Notes: generated by a model from the sequence alone, not told the origin. Shown: positions 8,884 to 17,796, counted from the stretch's first letter. The stretch is DNA of 64,000 nt from an uncultured Ruminococcus sp. (GCA_937926145.1 CALANW010000118.1:1-64000); one strand, 5' to 3'. Numbers and translations are program-made.

Positions 8884-9016
8884 GGGACGGGAAACCCGTC
8901 CCCTACGGATACACCCAAACGGCAAATATGTCGACCCCGAACGGGCGGATATGGAATCCGCCCCTACGGAATTACACAAAAAACACGGCTCATATTAATT
9001 ACGCATTACGCATTAA
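8884..9016. repeat. Composite repeat: palindromes B2 and B1, then heptamer block
   Basis: Three repeat units lie in a row upstream of the small membrane protein gene and at the 3' end of ftsK: a palindrome GGGACGGG-AAA-CCCGTCCCC (B2, 8884-8905), a palindrome GGGCGGAT-ATGGA-ATCCGCCCC (B1, 8943-8972) and heptamer-like ATTACGCATT units (8992-9016) that include the ftsK stop codon. The same order B2, B1, heptamer block is seen before the stop codons at 40717 and 60920. Translation of these repeats gives spurious peptide extensions. Confidence 0.8.
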
Positions 9017-11817
9017 TCCGACTCTTCCATCTGCGAAACCACTTCGTCAAATATCTCCGAACCGCCGTCACCAACGGACTCGGAAACAACGTCCTGATTG
9101 ATAAGCTTGCGCTTTAACCACATCTCTTTCGTGATAATGACTGCACGGGGCTTTGAACCCTCGTAAGGACCTACAACGCCCAGCTCTTCAAGCTGATCCA
9201 TTATCCTCGCCGCACGGGCATAGCCAAGCTTCAGCTTTCTCTGTAAGTACGAAACGGAAGCCTGTCCCGCATCGCACAGCACATCAACTGCACGGTCGAT
9301 GATCTCCTCATCACTGCCGTCACCCGTAGGCACATCGGAAGAATTATCGCCCTTGCCCTCACCCTTAGGCATAGGAGTAGCCTTTTCGATCTCCTCGATG
9401 ATCTCGCTCGAATATTCGACCTGACCGCCGCTCTTGATGAACGAAACGACCGCCTCGACTTCCTTTGTCGAAACGAAACAGCCCTGAACTCGGACAGGCT
9501 TCGGTATTCCCTGCGGATAGTAAAGCATATCACCGTAGCCGAGCAGCTTTTCTGCGCCAGCCGTGTCAATGATAGTTCGGCTGTCTATCTGCGATGAAAC
9601 CGTCAGCGCGATCCTCGACGGAATGTTCGCCTTGATAAGACCCGTGATAACATCAACTGTCGGCCGCTGCGTTGCGATTATAAGATGCATACCTGCCGCT
9701 CTCGCCATCTGCGCAAGTCGGCATATCGAATCTTCAACTTCGTTCGAGCAAGCCATCATAAGGTCAGCCAACTCGTCTATCGCAATGACTATCCTCGGCA
9801 AAGGCTCAACGCCCTCGGTCTCGGCAGCCATTTCATTGTATCCGTTAAGGTCACGGACATTGCTGTCCGCAAAAAGCTTGTATCGCTTCAGCATCTCCTG
9901 AACCGCCCACGAAAGCGCACCTGCCGCCTTTCTCGGATCGGTTACAACAGGGATAAGCAGATGCGGTATGCCGTCATAAACCTTGAATTCAACCATTTTC
10001 GGGTCAATAAGCACAAGACGAACTTCATCGGGCGAAGCATTGTATAAAATACTCATAATTATACTGTTTGTACAAACAGATTTACCCGAACCCGTAGTAC
10101 CTGCAATGATAACGTGCGGAAGCTTCGCAATATCTCCGACAATAACTTCACCGTCAATGTTCTTTCCGACAACGAACGAAAGCTTGCTCTTCGCGTGTGA
10201 AAATTCCTCGCTCTCGATCATCTCACGGATCGAAACCGTGTCTTTTACTCGGTTCGGAACTTCGATTCCGACAGCCGCCTTGCCCGGAATAGGCGCTTCG
10301 ATACGAACACCTGCCGCCGCAAGGTTGAGCGCAATATCATCAGCGAGCGCAGTTATCTTGGAAATTTTAACGCCCGCGCTCGGCTGAAGCTCATACCTCG
10401 TAACGGTCGGGCCACGGTGAATGTCAACAATCCTCGTCTGAACACCGAAGCTCTTCAAAGTGTCAACAAGCGTGTCAGCGTTGTTCTTCATCTCCGCCTC
10501 AGCCTGCTCGGAGTTGCTCTCATTATCAGCCTGCTTCAAAAGATCTATCGGTGGGAACGTGTAAACGAAAGTTTCCTGCTTGTTCTCGGTAATTTCGTGC
10601 TGAATGTCAGCCGCCGTCGGCGCATCGGGCATATCAAGCTCCTCGGTCGATTCTATCTTCTCCGAAGCAAGAGTTGACTGCTTCGCAACAGCCTTGCGAT
10701 TTGCCATAGCATTCGCAATGTCCTTTTTCAGCTGCGAATTGTCATCTTCGGACGAAGCCTTAGCCGCACCCGATGAAACAGCCGCCGAAGCATTTCCCGA
10801 AACCGTGTTTGACGAAGCCGCAGATGCAGCATTTGAAGCCGCCGAACTTGCTGCACTTGCCACCTTTTTCGGCGCAGCCGCAGCCTTCTTTATAATATCA
10901 TCAAGCTCGCTCGATGCCGATTTGAGCTGCTCCTTCGCAAGCTCCTTGTCAGCCTCAACAGCCTTGTTTCCGACTATCTTAGGCGTAGCCGCAGGAATAG
11001 CCGAACCCTCGTCCGTGAACTCCTTCGGCGGCTCGGTCAAAGTTCCCGTAGCCTTTATCTGCTCAGACTGCGAAAGCTTCTGTCCCGCAGGCATCGGAAT
11101 ATCAACATCAAAGTTCTTCTGCTGCTTTTCTGCGATCTTTTTGGGAACGTCCTCGTTCGGAACAGTCTTTTTGCCGTTTCTTGCCCCCGGAGGAGGTACA
11201 AAATCGGGCGTTTCAATATAGCTCTCCGCACGGGCAGCACTCGCCTTTGCGAAACCGTTGCGCACCATTTTGAAAAGGTCAATGACCGTCTTGTTCGCAA
11301 CTACCATTATATATACGAAGCAAAGCAGCACAACGATTATCGATGCCCCTACCCTCTTGAAAAGTGCAAGCAAAGGTCCTGCAATGATAATGCTCATCAC
11401 TCCGCCGCCCCGAAGCTTCTTTCCCTCCGCATAAAGCGCAGGAAGTATCTCGTCAAAAAGTCGCTCTCCCTGCAATTCCCCTGCGAAGAATATCTGTACG
11501 AATCCCGTCAGAAGCAGTATCGCCGCTCCGCACTGAACGAGCCTCGTGCTTACATAAAGCTCCGTCTTATCCATCGCTATCATTATCGAAGCATAGATCA
11601 TTACTATCGGCACAAGGAACGCAGTCACGCCGAATAATCCGAGAAAAATATTATGTATCGTGTTCCAGAGCGACTCACCCTTTATCAGCGTGAATGCCGC
11701 CGCAAGAACGCCTGCCGCAAACAGCACCGTCGACCATAAAACTCGGTCGTGATGCCTTGCATTCTCATTCTGACGGGCGATCTCCTCTTTGCTCGCCTTT
11801 GTCTTGTTCTGTGCCAA
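9013..11817 (-). CDS. ftsK: DNA translocase FtsK/SpoIIIE
   Basis: This 934-residue double-stranded DNA pump clears chromosomes from the division septum or moves them into the forespore. It has an N-terminal membrane domain with several helices (about 28-190), a long Ala/Ser/Lys/Glu-rich linker (about 200-420), and the RecA-type motor with Walker A GTTGSGKSV near residue 575 and Walker B VIAIDELADLM. The C-terminal gamma winged-helix (about 845-905, AGQASVSYLQRKLKLGYARAARIMDQLE) would read KOPS/SRS polarity sequences. The start is TTG, seven bases after GGAGG; no better ATG is near. It follows uppP by 14 bases. The linker is longer than in SpoIIIE, closer to FtsK proportions. Confidence 0.95.
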   Translation of the reverse strand: MAQNKTKASKEEIARQNENARHHDRVLWSTVLFAAGVLAAAFTLIKGESLWNTIHNIFLGLFGVTAFLVPIVMIYASIMIAMDKTELYVSTRLVQCGAAILLLTGFVQIFFAGELQGERLFDEILPALYAEGKKLRGGGVMSIIIAGPLLALFKRVGASIIVVLLCFVYIMVVANKTVIDLFKMVRNGFAKASAARAESYIETPDFVPPPGARNGKKTVPNEDVPKKIAEKQQKNFDVDIPMPAGQKLSQSEQIKATGTLTEPPKEFTDEGSAIPAATPKIVGNKAVEADKELAKEQLKSASSELDDIIKKAAAAPKKVASAASSAASNAASAASSNTVSGNASAAVSSGAAKASSEDDNSQLKKDIANAMANRKAVAKQSTLASEKIESTEELDMPDAPTAADIQHEITENKQETFVYTFPPIDLLKQADNESNSEQAEAEMKNNADTLVDTLKSFGVQTRIVDIHRGPTVTRYELQPSAGVKISKITALADDIALNLAAAGVRIEAPIPGKAAVGIEVPNRVKDTVSIREMIESEEFSHAKSKLSFVVGKNIDGEVIVGDIAKLPHVIIAGTTGSGKSVCTNSIIMSILYNASPDEVRLVLIDPKMVEFKVYDGIPHLLIPVVTDPRKAAGALSWAVQEMLKRYKLFADSNVRDLNGYNEMAAETEGVEPLPRIVIAIDELADLMMACSNEVEDSICRLAQMARAAGMHLIIATQRPTVDVITGLIKANIPSRIALTVSSQIDSRTIIDTAGAEKLLGYGDMLYYPQGIPKPVRVQGCFVSTKEVEAVVSFIKSGGQVEYSSEIIEEIEKATPMPKGEGKGDNSSDVPTGDGSDEEIIDRAVDVLCDAGQASVSYLQRKLKLGYARAARIMDQLEELGVVGPYEGSKPRAVIITKEMWLKRKLINQDVVSESVGDGGSEIFDEVVSQMEESD

Positions 11818-11831
11818 ATCTATTCCTCCAA

Positions 11832-12713
11832 TTATTTCGCAGCTATCATCTCATAAAGATAATTTCCGCTTACGTCCTCATAAATTCCTATCGAAAGTAC
11901 AATTATACCAAGTATAAGCGTGTAAAACGCAAAAATTCTGAATTTGTCCGATACAACGAGCAGCTTTATAAGCCTTATTGCCAGATATCCCGATACAGCC
12001 GCCACAACAAATCCTACAATAAGCGGCAGTATAAGCTCCGAAGTCGCTCCCCCGTCATAAGAAAGCATCTCCGTCAGCGCACCTGCAAGTATTACGGGAA
12101 TTCCGAGAATAAAACTGTATTCAACAGCGTCCTCACGCTTTAAGCCTGCAAAAAGTCCTGCCGAAATTGTCGAACCCGACCTCGATATGCCCGGCACAAG
12201 CGCAATTCCCTGAAATACACCTATCAAAAGCGCCTTTGGCGTTGTGACTTCGCCGCAGGTCAGCCTGTTCCCATCGCAAAGCTTGCTCGTAGAAAGGAAT
12301 AACAGCGCCGAAGTGTAAAGAAAACCGATGCCCTCCGCAACAATGCTCCTGTCCGACTGCAATCCCTCGAAGAAATCCTTGAATATGTAAAACCCGAAAA
12401 GCGGCAGAATAGAAATTATTATCATAAATATCATTCTACGCTCGGGATTCATTTCTTTCCACTTGAATTTTCCCGTGAAAATATCCTTTAAAAGCTTTAA
12501 AAATTCAATTATCAGTGCCTTTATCTTCCCCCAGAACGCAATGAATACCGCAATGAGCGTTCCAAGATGCAGGAAAACATTCACCAGCACAGCACTTTCC
12601 CCGTGAATACCGAAGAAATGCTGAAAAACCGATAAATGCCCCGAACTCGATATCGGCAGGAACTCCGATAAGCCTTGAATAAGTCCCTGAATAATGCCCT
12701 CAATTACTGTCAT
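11832..12713 (-). CDS. uppP: Undecaprenyl-diphosphatase UppP (BacA)
   Basis: UppP removes a phosphate from undecaprenyl diphosphate to recycle the lipid carrier of cell wall synthesis, and it confers bacitracin tolerance. The 293-residue integral membrane protein carries both family motifs: the N-terminal QGLSEFLPISSSGHL (with the catalytic Glu) and PGISRSGSTIS near residue 175, and it has about eight hydrophobic helices. The ATG follows GGAGG. It lies between the YlzJ-like gene and ftsK in one transcript; in Bacillus tepA-ylzJ-ftsK are contiguous, so uppP looks inserted into this conserved row. Confidence 0.95.
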   Translation of the reverse strand: MTVIEGIIQGLIQGLSEFLPISSSGHLSVFQHFFGIHGESAVLVNVFLHLGTLIAVFIAFWGKIKALIIEFLKLLKDIFTGKFKWKEMNPERRMIFMIIISILPLFGFYIFKDFFEGLQSDRSIVAEGIGFLYTSALLFLSTSKLCDGNRLTCGEVTTPKALLIGVFQGIALVPGISRSGSTISAGLFAGLKREDAVEYSFILGIPVILAGALTEMLSYDGGATSELILPLIVGFVVAAVSGYLAIRLIKLLVVSDKFRIFAFYTLILGIIVLSIGIYEDVSGNYLYEMIAAK

Positions 12714-12763
12714 AGAAATTTTCCTCCGTTGTCTTATTTAAAGCGCTCCAAACAGCGCATTTT

Positions 12764-12967
12764 TCACTTATTTAAAACCGAAAAAGCCGTCAAACCGCCC
12801 ACATCGCAAGGCAGTCTGAGCGTTTCCGCCGAAAGCTTCGTGCAGTCCGCAGAAAACAAAGCTTCATCGTATCCATTAGAACCTTTAGCCGAACGAAGCG
12901 CATAAGCAGCCTCGCGTTCCTGCGCATATAAAATATCATATTCGCCGATAATAGAGTGAATGACCAT
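12764..12967 (-). CDS. YlzJ-like small protein
   Basis: A 67-residue protein beginning MVIHSIIGEYDILYAQ. Its place directly after the tepA gene and its N-terminal pattern match the YlzJ family of Firmicutes, whose role is unknown. The ATG at 12967 is chosen because GGAGGTG lies seven bases upstream; a GTG nine bases earlier would fall inside that site. It starts 15 bases after tepA. The C-terminal half (SAKGSNGYDEALFSADCTKLS) shows no motif I recognise. Confidence 0.7.
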   Translation of the reverse strand: MVIHSIIGEYDILYAQEREAAYALRSAKGSNGYDEALFSADCTKLSAETLRLPCDVGGLTAFSVLNK

Positions 12968-12982
12968 TTTCCGCACCTCCGA

Positions 12983-13717
12983 CTACGATTCTTCATCGGG
13001 ATAACGAGGTTCGCCCGTTTCGATAAGCCTGTAAAGCTCCTCAATGGCGTCGGATAAACCGCCGAGCCTGTCAATAAGTCCCTCATTGACCGCAGTTTCG
13101 CCGTCAATGACAGTTCCCATATCCATAGTGAGCTCACCCGTGTTCATCATAAGCTCCTTGAAACGCTGAGCGGAAATGCCGCTGTTTCGGCAAACGAAAT
13201 TGCTTATCCTATCCTGCATCTTGTCAAAATAAGATAAGGTCTGCGGAACTCCGAGAACCGTGCCGCTCATTCGCACTGGGTGAATCGTCATAGTCGCACT
13301 CGGCACAATGAAAGAACGCTTCGCCGAAACTGCAAGCGGCACACCGATAGAATGACCGCCGCCAACAACAATTGAGACCGTCGGCGTTTTCATTCCCGCA
13401 ATAAGCTCCGCGATAGCAAGCCCAGCCTCAACATCACCGCCCACCGTGTTCAGGATTATGACCAGACCCTCGATCGAGCGATCCTGCTCAACAGCCACAA
13501 GCGCAGGCATAATGTGTTCATACTTGGTCGTCTTGTTCTGCGGCGGAAGAAGATAATGTCCCTCCACCTGCCCGATTATCGTAAGACAGTGAATGAGATG
13601 CTTTGCATTCTGTGAAGTGACTTCCCCCGTCTTTTCAATAAGCTCCGCACGGTCAAGCGCCTCATCGGAAGCGGAATCATTGTTTTCGTTGCCGTTATTT
13701 TCATCTTTATCTATCAT
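12983..13717 (-). CDS. tepA: TepA-type ClpP-family serine protease
   Basis: This 244-residue protein belongs to the ClpP/crotonase fold and matches the TepA (YmfB) group, described in Bacillus as helping protein translocation and spore development. The candidate nucleophile is Ser123 in GGGHSIGVP and the candidate base is His146 in MTIHPVR; the N-terminal ~30 residues are acidic and probably disordered. Its neighbours ylzJ and ftsK are the same as in Bacillus. It is the first gene after the promoter at 13788-13816. The substrate is unknown. Confidence 0.88.
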   Translation of the reverse strand: MIDKDENNGNENNDSASDEALDRAELIEKTGEVTSQNAKHLIHCLTIIGQVEGHYLLPPQNKTTKYEHIMPALVAVEQDRSIEGLVIILNTVGGDVEAGLAIAELIAGMKTPTVSIVVGGGHSIGVPLAVSAKRSFIVPSATMTIHPVRMSGTVLGVPQTLSYFDKMQDRISNFVCRNSGISAQRFKELMMNTGELTMDMGTVIDGETAVNEGLIDRLGGLSDAIEELYRLIETGEPRYPDEES

Positions 13718-13787
13718 ATCTATATCTCCCGAACTGAATTTTCTATATCCCTATTATTTCATTTTCGGGGCATAAATATACAGTATA

Positions 13788-13816
13788 ATTATAAACCAGT
13801 TTTCAGAAAAAGTCAA
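13788..13816 (-). promoter_or_regulatory. Predicted sigma-A promoter of the tepA-ylzJ-uppP-ftsK operon
   Basis: On the minus strand TTGACT and TATAAT are separated by exactly 17 bases. Transcription would start near 13781, about 65 bases before the tepA ATG. No other promoter is obvious before ftsK, and gene spacing is 14 to 50 bases, so the four genes are probably one transcript. Confidence 0.7.
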
Positions 13817-14164
13817 CCACGAAGTAAATTCGGAACTTAGTTTAATTCGGAATTCGGAATTCGGAATTATTTACAAAATCCACAAATTTCGGTAAAAGTT
13901 AAATCTATATTCATCCAAGTTCAAATATCAAACCAACTTCCAATGCCTCTCAGCATTAATTTTTCCACAATTCAAATGAAATGATGTTAAAAGCATTCGT
14001 ATACATATCCCCAACATAATATTATAACCCATAGAAAATGTGAAAACTGACGGATATTGAATACAGCCTACATTTCCAACACAAACAATATTTTTACCGT
14101 TCTGCACGGCAAATTTTAGCTATGCAATAATTCCGAATTCCGCATTCCGAATTCCGCATTAAAC
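13817..14164. other. Intergenic region with two heptamer repeat blocks, no gene
   Basis: This AT-rich stretch separates the tepA promoter from the end of the ribosomal cluster. It holds GGAATTC-type heptamer repeats at 13842-13870 and the inverse orientation (ATTCCGAATTCCGCATTCC type) at 14127-14163. The sequence between (13871-14126) shows no ribosome binding site with an open frame, no tRNA-like fold and no strong hairpin. Confidence 0.6.
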
Positions 14165-14198
14165 AAAAAACGCTGTCCGAAAATAATCGAACAGCGTT
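14165..14198 (-). terminator. Intrinsic terminator of the ribosomal cluster after rplQ
   Basis: On the minus strand AACGCTGT and ACAGCGTT form an eight-base-pair stem, with inner pairing TCGA/TCGG possible, followed directly by TTTTTTG. It lies 23 bases after the rplQ stop codon and fits as the end of the rpsJ-rplQ transcript. Confidence 0.85.
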
Positions 14199-14220
14199 GA
14201 TTTTATATATCGAAAGAAAC

Positions 14221-14571
14221 TTATACAAGTTCAATGATAGCCATTTCAGCAGCGTCGCCGCGTCTTGGACCTGTCTTGATGATTCTTGTATAACCGCCAT
14301 TAACATCAGCGTACTTAGGTGCGATCTCGTCAAAAAGCTTCTTGACAACATCTTCCTTTGTAACATAAGCAAGAACCTGACGTCTGGAGTGGAGGTCGTT
14401 AGTCTTGGCGATGGTGATCATCTTTTCAGACATAGCGCGAACCTCTTTGGCTCTTGTTACTGTTGTTTCGATCTTGCCGTTTTCGAGCAGGAATGTAACC
14501 ATAGCTCTGAGCATTGCTTTTCTGTGGTCGCTTGTTCTGCCCAATTTTCTTGTTCCCGGCATTCTAATCAC
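14221..14571 (-). CDS. rplQ: 50S ribosomal protein L17 (bL17)
   Basis: The 116-residue protein is full length for L17, which binds 23S rRNA near the exit tunnel. It opens with MPGTRKLGRTSDHRKAM and contains LLENGKIETTVTRAKEVR, both diagnostic. It closes the cluster after rpoA, the standard bacterial order, and starts from ATG after AAGGAG. Confidence 0.97.
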   Translation of the reverse strand: MIRMPGTRKLGRTSDHRKAMLRAMVTFLLENGKIETTVTRAKEVRAMSEKMITIAKTNDLHSRRQVLAYVTKEDVVKKLFDEIAPKYADVNGGYTRIIKTGPRRGDAAEMAIIELV

Positions 14572-14615
14572 TCCTTACCTATTAAAAGTATCGTATTTTT
14601 GCAAAATTATCACTC

Positions 14616-15572
14616 TTAGTTATCATCTTCAGAGCTGAGTTCAAAACCGAGGGACTGAAGCTTTTCCTTAACTTCGTCAAAGGACTTCTTACCAAGGTTT
14701 CTGACTTTCATCATCTCTTCTTCTGACTTGTTGATCAAATCACCTACTGTGTTAATGTTTGCACGTTTAAGGCAATTGAACGAACGTACTGATAAGTCAA
14801 GGTCCTCAATGGTCATCTCAAGGACTTTTTCTTTGCCCTTGTCGTCCTTTTCTACCATGATCTCTGTGATAGCGGATTCATCAGAAAGCTCGCTGAAGAG
14901 CTTCAGATGCTCAATGAGGAGGTTGGCTGCCTGTGATACAGCTTCCTTGGCTGAAACAACACCGTTGGTCCAGACATCAAGTGTGAGCTTATCATAATCA
15001 GTTACCTGTCCAAGACGTGTGTCTTCAACAGTGTAATTTACTTTCAGTACAGGGGTATAAATGGAGTCAACAGCGATAACATCAACACCGAAGTTGAAAA
15101 GCTGCTTGTTCTTTTCAGCAGGAACGTATCCGCGTCCTCTGTCGATAGTGATCTCCATATAAAGCTTAGCGTCTTTGCCGAGTGTAGCAATGTGCATATC
15201 CGGAACGAGGATATCAACTTCCGAATCCGCCTTGATGTCACCTGCGGTAACTTCGCATTCGTCTTCGGCTTCGATATAGATGGTCTTAGGGCCTTCGCCG
15301 TAAAGCTTAGCCGTGAGTCCCTTAAGGTTAAGAACTATTTCAGTAACATCTTCCTTAACGCCCGGAATAGTAGATAATTCGTGGTGTACACCGTCAATCT
15401 TCACCGAAGTAACAGCAACACCCGGAAGCGAGGAGAGCAGGACACGTCTGAGGCTGTTGCCAAGAGTATGTCCATAGCCGCGCTCAAGAGGAGCGATAGC
15501 AAACTTGCCGTAAGTGCCGTTGGTCTTGAGTTCAACGGTTTCGATTTCCGGCTTTTCGATTTTTTCAAGCAT
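14616..15572 (-). CDS. rpoA: DNA-directed RNA polymerase subunit alpha
   Basis: RpoA (318 residues) dimerises to seed RNA polymerase assembly. The N-terminal domain includes GYGHTLGNSLRRVLLSSLPG (dimer and beta contact region), and the C-terminal domain (about 250-310: LDLSVRSFNCLKRANINTVGDL and RNLGKKSFDEVKEKL) would contact UP elements and activators. The position between rpsD and rplQ is canonical. The length is normal for Firmicutes. Confidence 0.98.
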   Translation of the reverse strand: MLEKIEKPEIETVELKTNGTYGKFAIAPLERGYGHTLGNSLRRVLLSSLPGVAVTSVKIDGVHHELSTIPGVKEDVTEIVLNLKGLTAKLYGEGPKTIYIEAEDECEVTAGDIKADSEVDILVPDMHIATLGKDAKLYMEITIDRGRGYVPAEKNKQLFNFGVDVIAVDSIYTPVLKVNYTVEDTRLGQVTDYDKLTLDVWTNGVVSAKEAVSQAANLLIEHLKLFSELSDESAITEIMVEKDDKGKEKVLEMTIEDLDLSVRSFNCLKRANINTVGDLINKSEEEMMKVRNLGKKSFDEVKEKLQSLGFELSSEDDN

Positions 15573-15641
15573 TATAAAACCCTCCTATATTCGCATTGCG
15601 GATCATTAACGCATATAAAAAGTTTATACACGATAAACCTA

Positions 15642-16241
15642 TTACTTGGAGTACAACTCGACGATAAGGTGAGTTTCAACCTCATAGTCAAGGTCTTCAG
15701 TTGCAGGCATACGAACAACCTTAGCGGAGAAATTGTCCTTGTTGGAATCGAGCCATGTAGGAACTACTCTGCCGTTAGTCTGATCGTAGATCTCCTTGAA
15801 CTTAGCACTTGAACGGCTGCCTTCGTAAAGAGCAATAACGTCGCCTTCCTTAACTCTGTAAGAAGGAATGTCAACTCTCTCACCGTTTACTGTGAAGTGT
15901 CTGTGAGTAACGAGCTGTCTTGCTTCACGTCTTGTGAGAGCGAGACCCATTCTGAAAACTACATTATCAAGTCTGGATTCAAGAATAGTGATGAGCGCGT
16001 CACCTGTAGTCTTGTCAGTAGCCTTGCTTGCGAGTTCGTAGTAGTGATAGAAAGGCTTCTCAAGAACGCCGTAGATGAACTTGAGCTTCTGCTTTTCCTT
16101 GAGCTGTGTGCCGTATTCGGAAAGCTTCTTTCTGTTGTTGGCACCGGGGTTTCTATTAGAAGTCTTAGAAATACCCATAACCATAGGGCTGATTCCTAAG
16201 TATCTGCATTTTTTGAGTATGGGGTCTTTATTAACTGCCAT
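15642..16241 (-). CDS. rpsD: 30S ribosomal protein S4
   Basis: This 199-residue S4 is an early 16S rRNA binder and in many bacteria a translational repressor. The S4 RNA-binding domain is seen in RLDNVVFRMGLALTRREARQLVTHRHFTVNG. The N-terminus has no Cys4 zinc site: CRYLGIS is followed by no further paired cysteines, so this is the zinc-free form. It lies between rpsK and rpoA; the 82-base gap before it shows no clear leader structure. Confidence 0.97.
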   Translation of the reverse strand: MAVNKDPILKKCRYLGISPMVMGISKTSNRNPGANNRKKLSEYGTQLKEKQKLKFIYGVLEKPFYHYYELASKATDKTTGDALITILESRLDNVVFRMGLALTRREARQLVTHRHFTVNGERVDIPSYRVKEGDVIALYEGSRSSAKFKEIYDQTNGRVVPTWLDSNKDNFSAKVVRMPATEDLDYEVETHLIVELYSK

Positions 16242-16323
16242 TTAGAATTACACCTCCATTGGTAATTAAAAAACGTATTATTAAGCGGAAACGCTTACCT
16301 GTAAAAGAATATCGGTATATCTG

Positions 16324-16725
16324 TTATACACGACGTCTCTTAGGAGGACGGCATCCGTTGTGAGGAATAGGAGTAACATCCTTGATGAGTCTTACTTCAA
16401 GACCAACTGTCTGTAAAGCTCTGATAGCAGCTTCACGGCCGGCACCGGGTCCCTTAACGTAAACTTCAACAGTCTTAAGACCGTGATCCATTGCAGCCTT
16501 AGCAGCAGTTTCAGCAGCTGTCTGAGCAGCGAACGGAGTGGACTTCTTAGAACCTCTGAAACCGAGTTCGCCTGCGGAAGCCCATGAAATTGCGTTACCC
16601 TGTGTATCAGTAATAGTTACGATTGTGTTGTTGAAAGTGGACTGGATATGAACAGCACCATTTTCAATGTTTTTACGCTCACGACGACGTCTAACGACAG
16701 TCTTCTTGCCTTTAACCTGAGCCAT
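16324..16725 (-). CDS. rpsK: 30S ribosomal protein S11
   Basis: The 133-residue S11 forms part of the platform of the small subunit near the mRNA exit. Diagnostic segments are HIQSTFNNTIVTITD, ISWASAGELGFRGSKKSTPFAAQ and the C-terminal DVTPIPHNGCRPPKRRRV. It starts from ATG 14 bases after rpsM, with GGAGGG upstream. Confidence 0.98.
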   Translation of the reverse strand: MAQVKGKKTVVRRRRERKNIENGAVHIQSTFNNTIVTITDTQGNAISWASAGELGFRGSKKSTPFAAQTAAETAAKAAMDHGLKTVEVYVKGPGAGREAAIRALQTVGLEVRLIKDVTPIPHNGCRPPKRRRV

Positions 16726-16739
16726 TGTTCATTCCCTCC

Positions 16740-17108
16740 TTACTTCTTCTTGTTAGCGATTGTCTTTACAGGACCCTTGCGAGTTCTTGCGTTAGTCTTG
16801 GTTCTCTGACCTCTAACGGGGAGACCCTTTCTGTGACGAACGCCTCTGTAGCAACCGATTTCAACAAGACGCTTGATGTTAAGAGCAACATTTCTGCGAA
16901 GGTCACCCTCAACGATGAAATTCTTATCAATATAATCACGGATCTTTGCAAGATCATCCTCGGAAAGGTCCTTAACTCTGATGTCAGGGTTTACGCCTGT
17001 TTCCTTGAGGATAATATCAGCAGATTTGCGACCGATGCCATAGATATATGTGAGTCCGATCTCGACTCTCTTATCCTTTGGAAGGTCAACGCCTGCAATA
17101 CGTGCCAT
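16740..17108 (-). CDS. rpsM: 30S ribosomal protein S13
   Basis: The 122-residue S13 sits in the head of the small subunit and contacts P-site tRNA. It starts MARIAGVDLPKDKRVEIGLTY and ends in the basic tail GQRTKTNARTRKGPVKTIANKKK. It follows rpmJ by 61 bases, the usual order. Confidence 0.98.
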   Translation of the reverse strand: MARIAGVDLPKDKRVEIGLTYIYGIGRKSADIILKETGVNPDIRVKDLSEDDLAKIRDYIDKNFIVEGDLRRNVALNIKRLVEIGCYRGVRHRKGLPVRGQRTKTNARTRKGPVKTIANKKK

Positions 17109-17169
17109 TTACATACACCTCCGAATTGGATTTTTACGTTTTAAAGCAATTATTACGGATCTTTACTGA

Positions 17170-17283
17170 TTAGCCCTGACGCTGCTTGTGCTTAGGGTTC
17201 TCGCAGATAACCATAATTTTGCCTTTTCTCTTAATGATTTTGCATTTTTCACAAATTGGTTTTACTGAAGGTCTTACTTTCAT
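17170..17283 (-). CDS. rpmJ: 50S ribosomal protein L36 (zinc form)
   Basis: This 37-residue protein (MKVRPSVKPICEKCKIIKRK...) is the zinc-ribbon form of L36, with Cys11, Cys14, Cys27 and His33 as ligands. The start at MKVRPSV follows GGAGGT; the frame extends upstream to 17379 without a homologous segment. Its place between infA and rpsM is standard. Confidence 0.97.
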   Translation of the reverse strand: MKVRPSVKPICEKCKIIKRKGKIMVICENPKHKQRQG

Positions 17284-17308
17284 GATAAATACCTCCTTTT
17301 TCAAGAAT

Positions 17309-17527
17309 TCACTTTGCTCTCCAAGTAATTCTGCCTTTTGAGAGGTCATATGGTGACATCTCAACCGTGACCTTGTCACCCGGAACGATCCTGATGTAGT
17401 TCATTCTGAGTTTACCGGAAACGTGAGCGAGAATCTTGTGTCCGTTTGCAAGTTCAACCTGAAACATTGCATTCGGGAGAGCTTCGATTACTGTACCTTC
17501 AATCTCAATAACATCCTCTTTAGACAA
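17309..17527 (-). CDS. infA: Translation initiation factor IF-1
   Basis: The 72-residue OB-fold protein binds the A site of the 30S subunit during initiation. The sequence SKEDVIEIEGTVIEALPNAMF and the C-terminal YDLSKGRITWRAK are diagnostic. The start is TTG, seven bases after GGAGG. It lies between the KOW protein and rpmJ, as in many Firmicutes. Confidence 0.97.
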   Translation of the reverse strand: MSKEDVIEIEGTVIEALPNAMFQVELANGHKILAHVSGKLRMNYIRIVPGDKVTVEMSPYDLSKGRITWRAK

Positions 17528-17547
17528 ACATATGCCTCCTTTTAGAT

Positions 17548-17796
17548 TTATGGATCTTGGGTTTCGGTGAACGAAGAAATTATCTTTCTAAGTCCCTTAT
17601 CTGTCAGATTGTCTGTATCTATAACAGTATTGGTAAGTTTAAGGTGTTTTAAACGCTTTTTCTTCGGTTTTTCGAGCTTTCGCTCTTTTCCGTCAGCAAT
17701 AAACGCAAAGTCACCCTCAACTGCGGTGATCACAAGGAAATTTCCTCTGTCATGTCCTGCAGCCGATCTGACGATCATTCCGATTTTTGCTTCCAC
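17548..17796 (-). CDS. KOW-domain RNA-binding protein (L14e/L27e-like)
   Basis: This 82-residue protein begins with a KOW-like segment (IGMIVRSAAGHDRGNFLVI) and continues FAFIADGKERKLEKPKKKRLKHL, as in the small KOW proteins encoded between map and infA in many Firmicutes. They are thought to bind RNA or the ribosome, but no defined role is established. The start is GTG with GGAG nine bases upstream. It overlaps no neighbour and is surely co-translated with the cluster. Confidence 0.85.
   Translation of the reverse strand: MEAKIGMIVRSAAGHDRGNFLVITAVEGDFAFIADGKERKLEKPKKKRLKHLKLTNTVIDTDNLTDKGLRKIISSFTETQDP

Noticed and set aside
8824..8979. N-terminal extension of the small membrane protein
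   Set aside because: The extra 52 residues (VGADSISARSG type) are translated B1 and B2 repeats; a ribosome binding site and normal protein sequence begin at MLKWII.
8160..9016. CRISPR array
   Set aside because: The repeats are short, imperfect, without regular spacers, and no cas gene is in the window.
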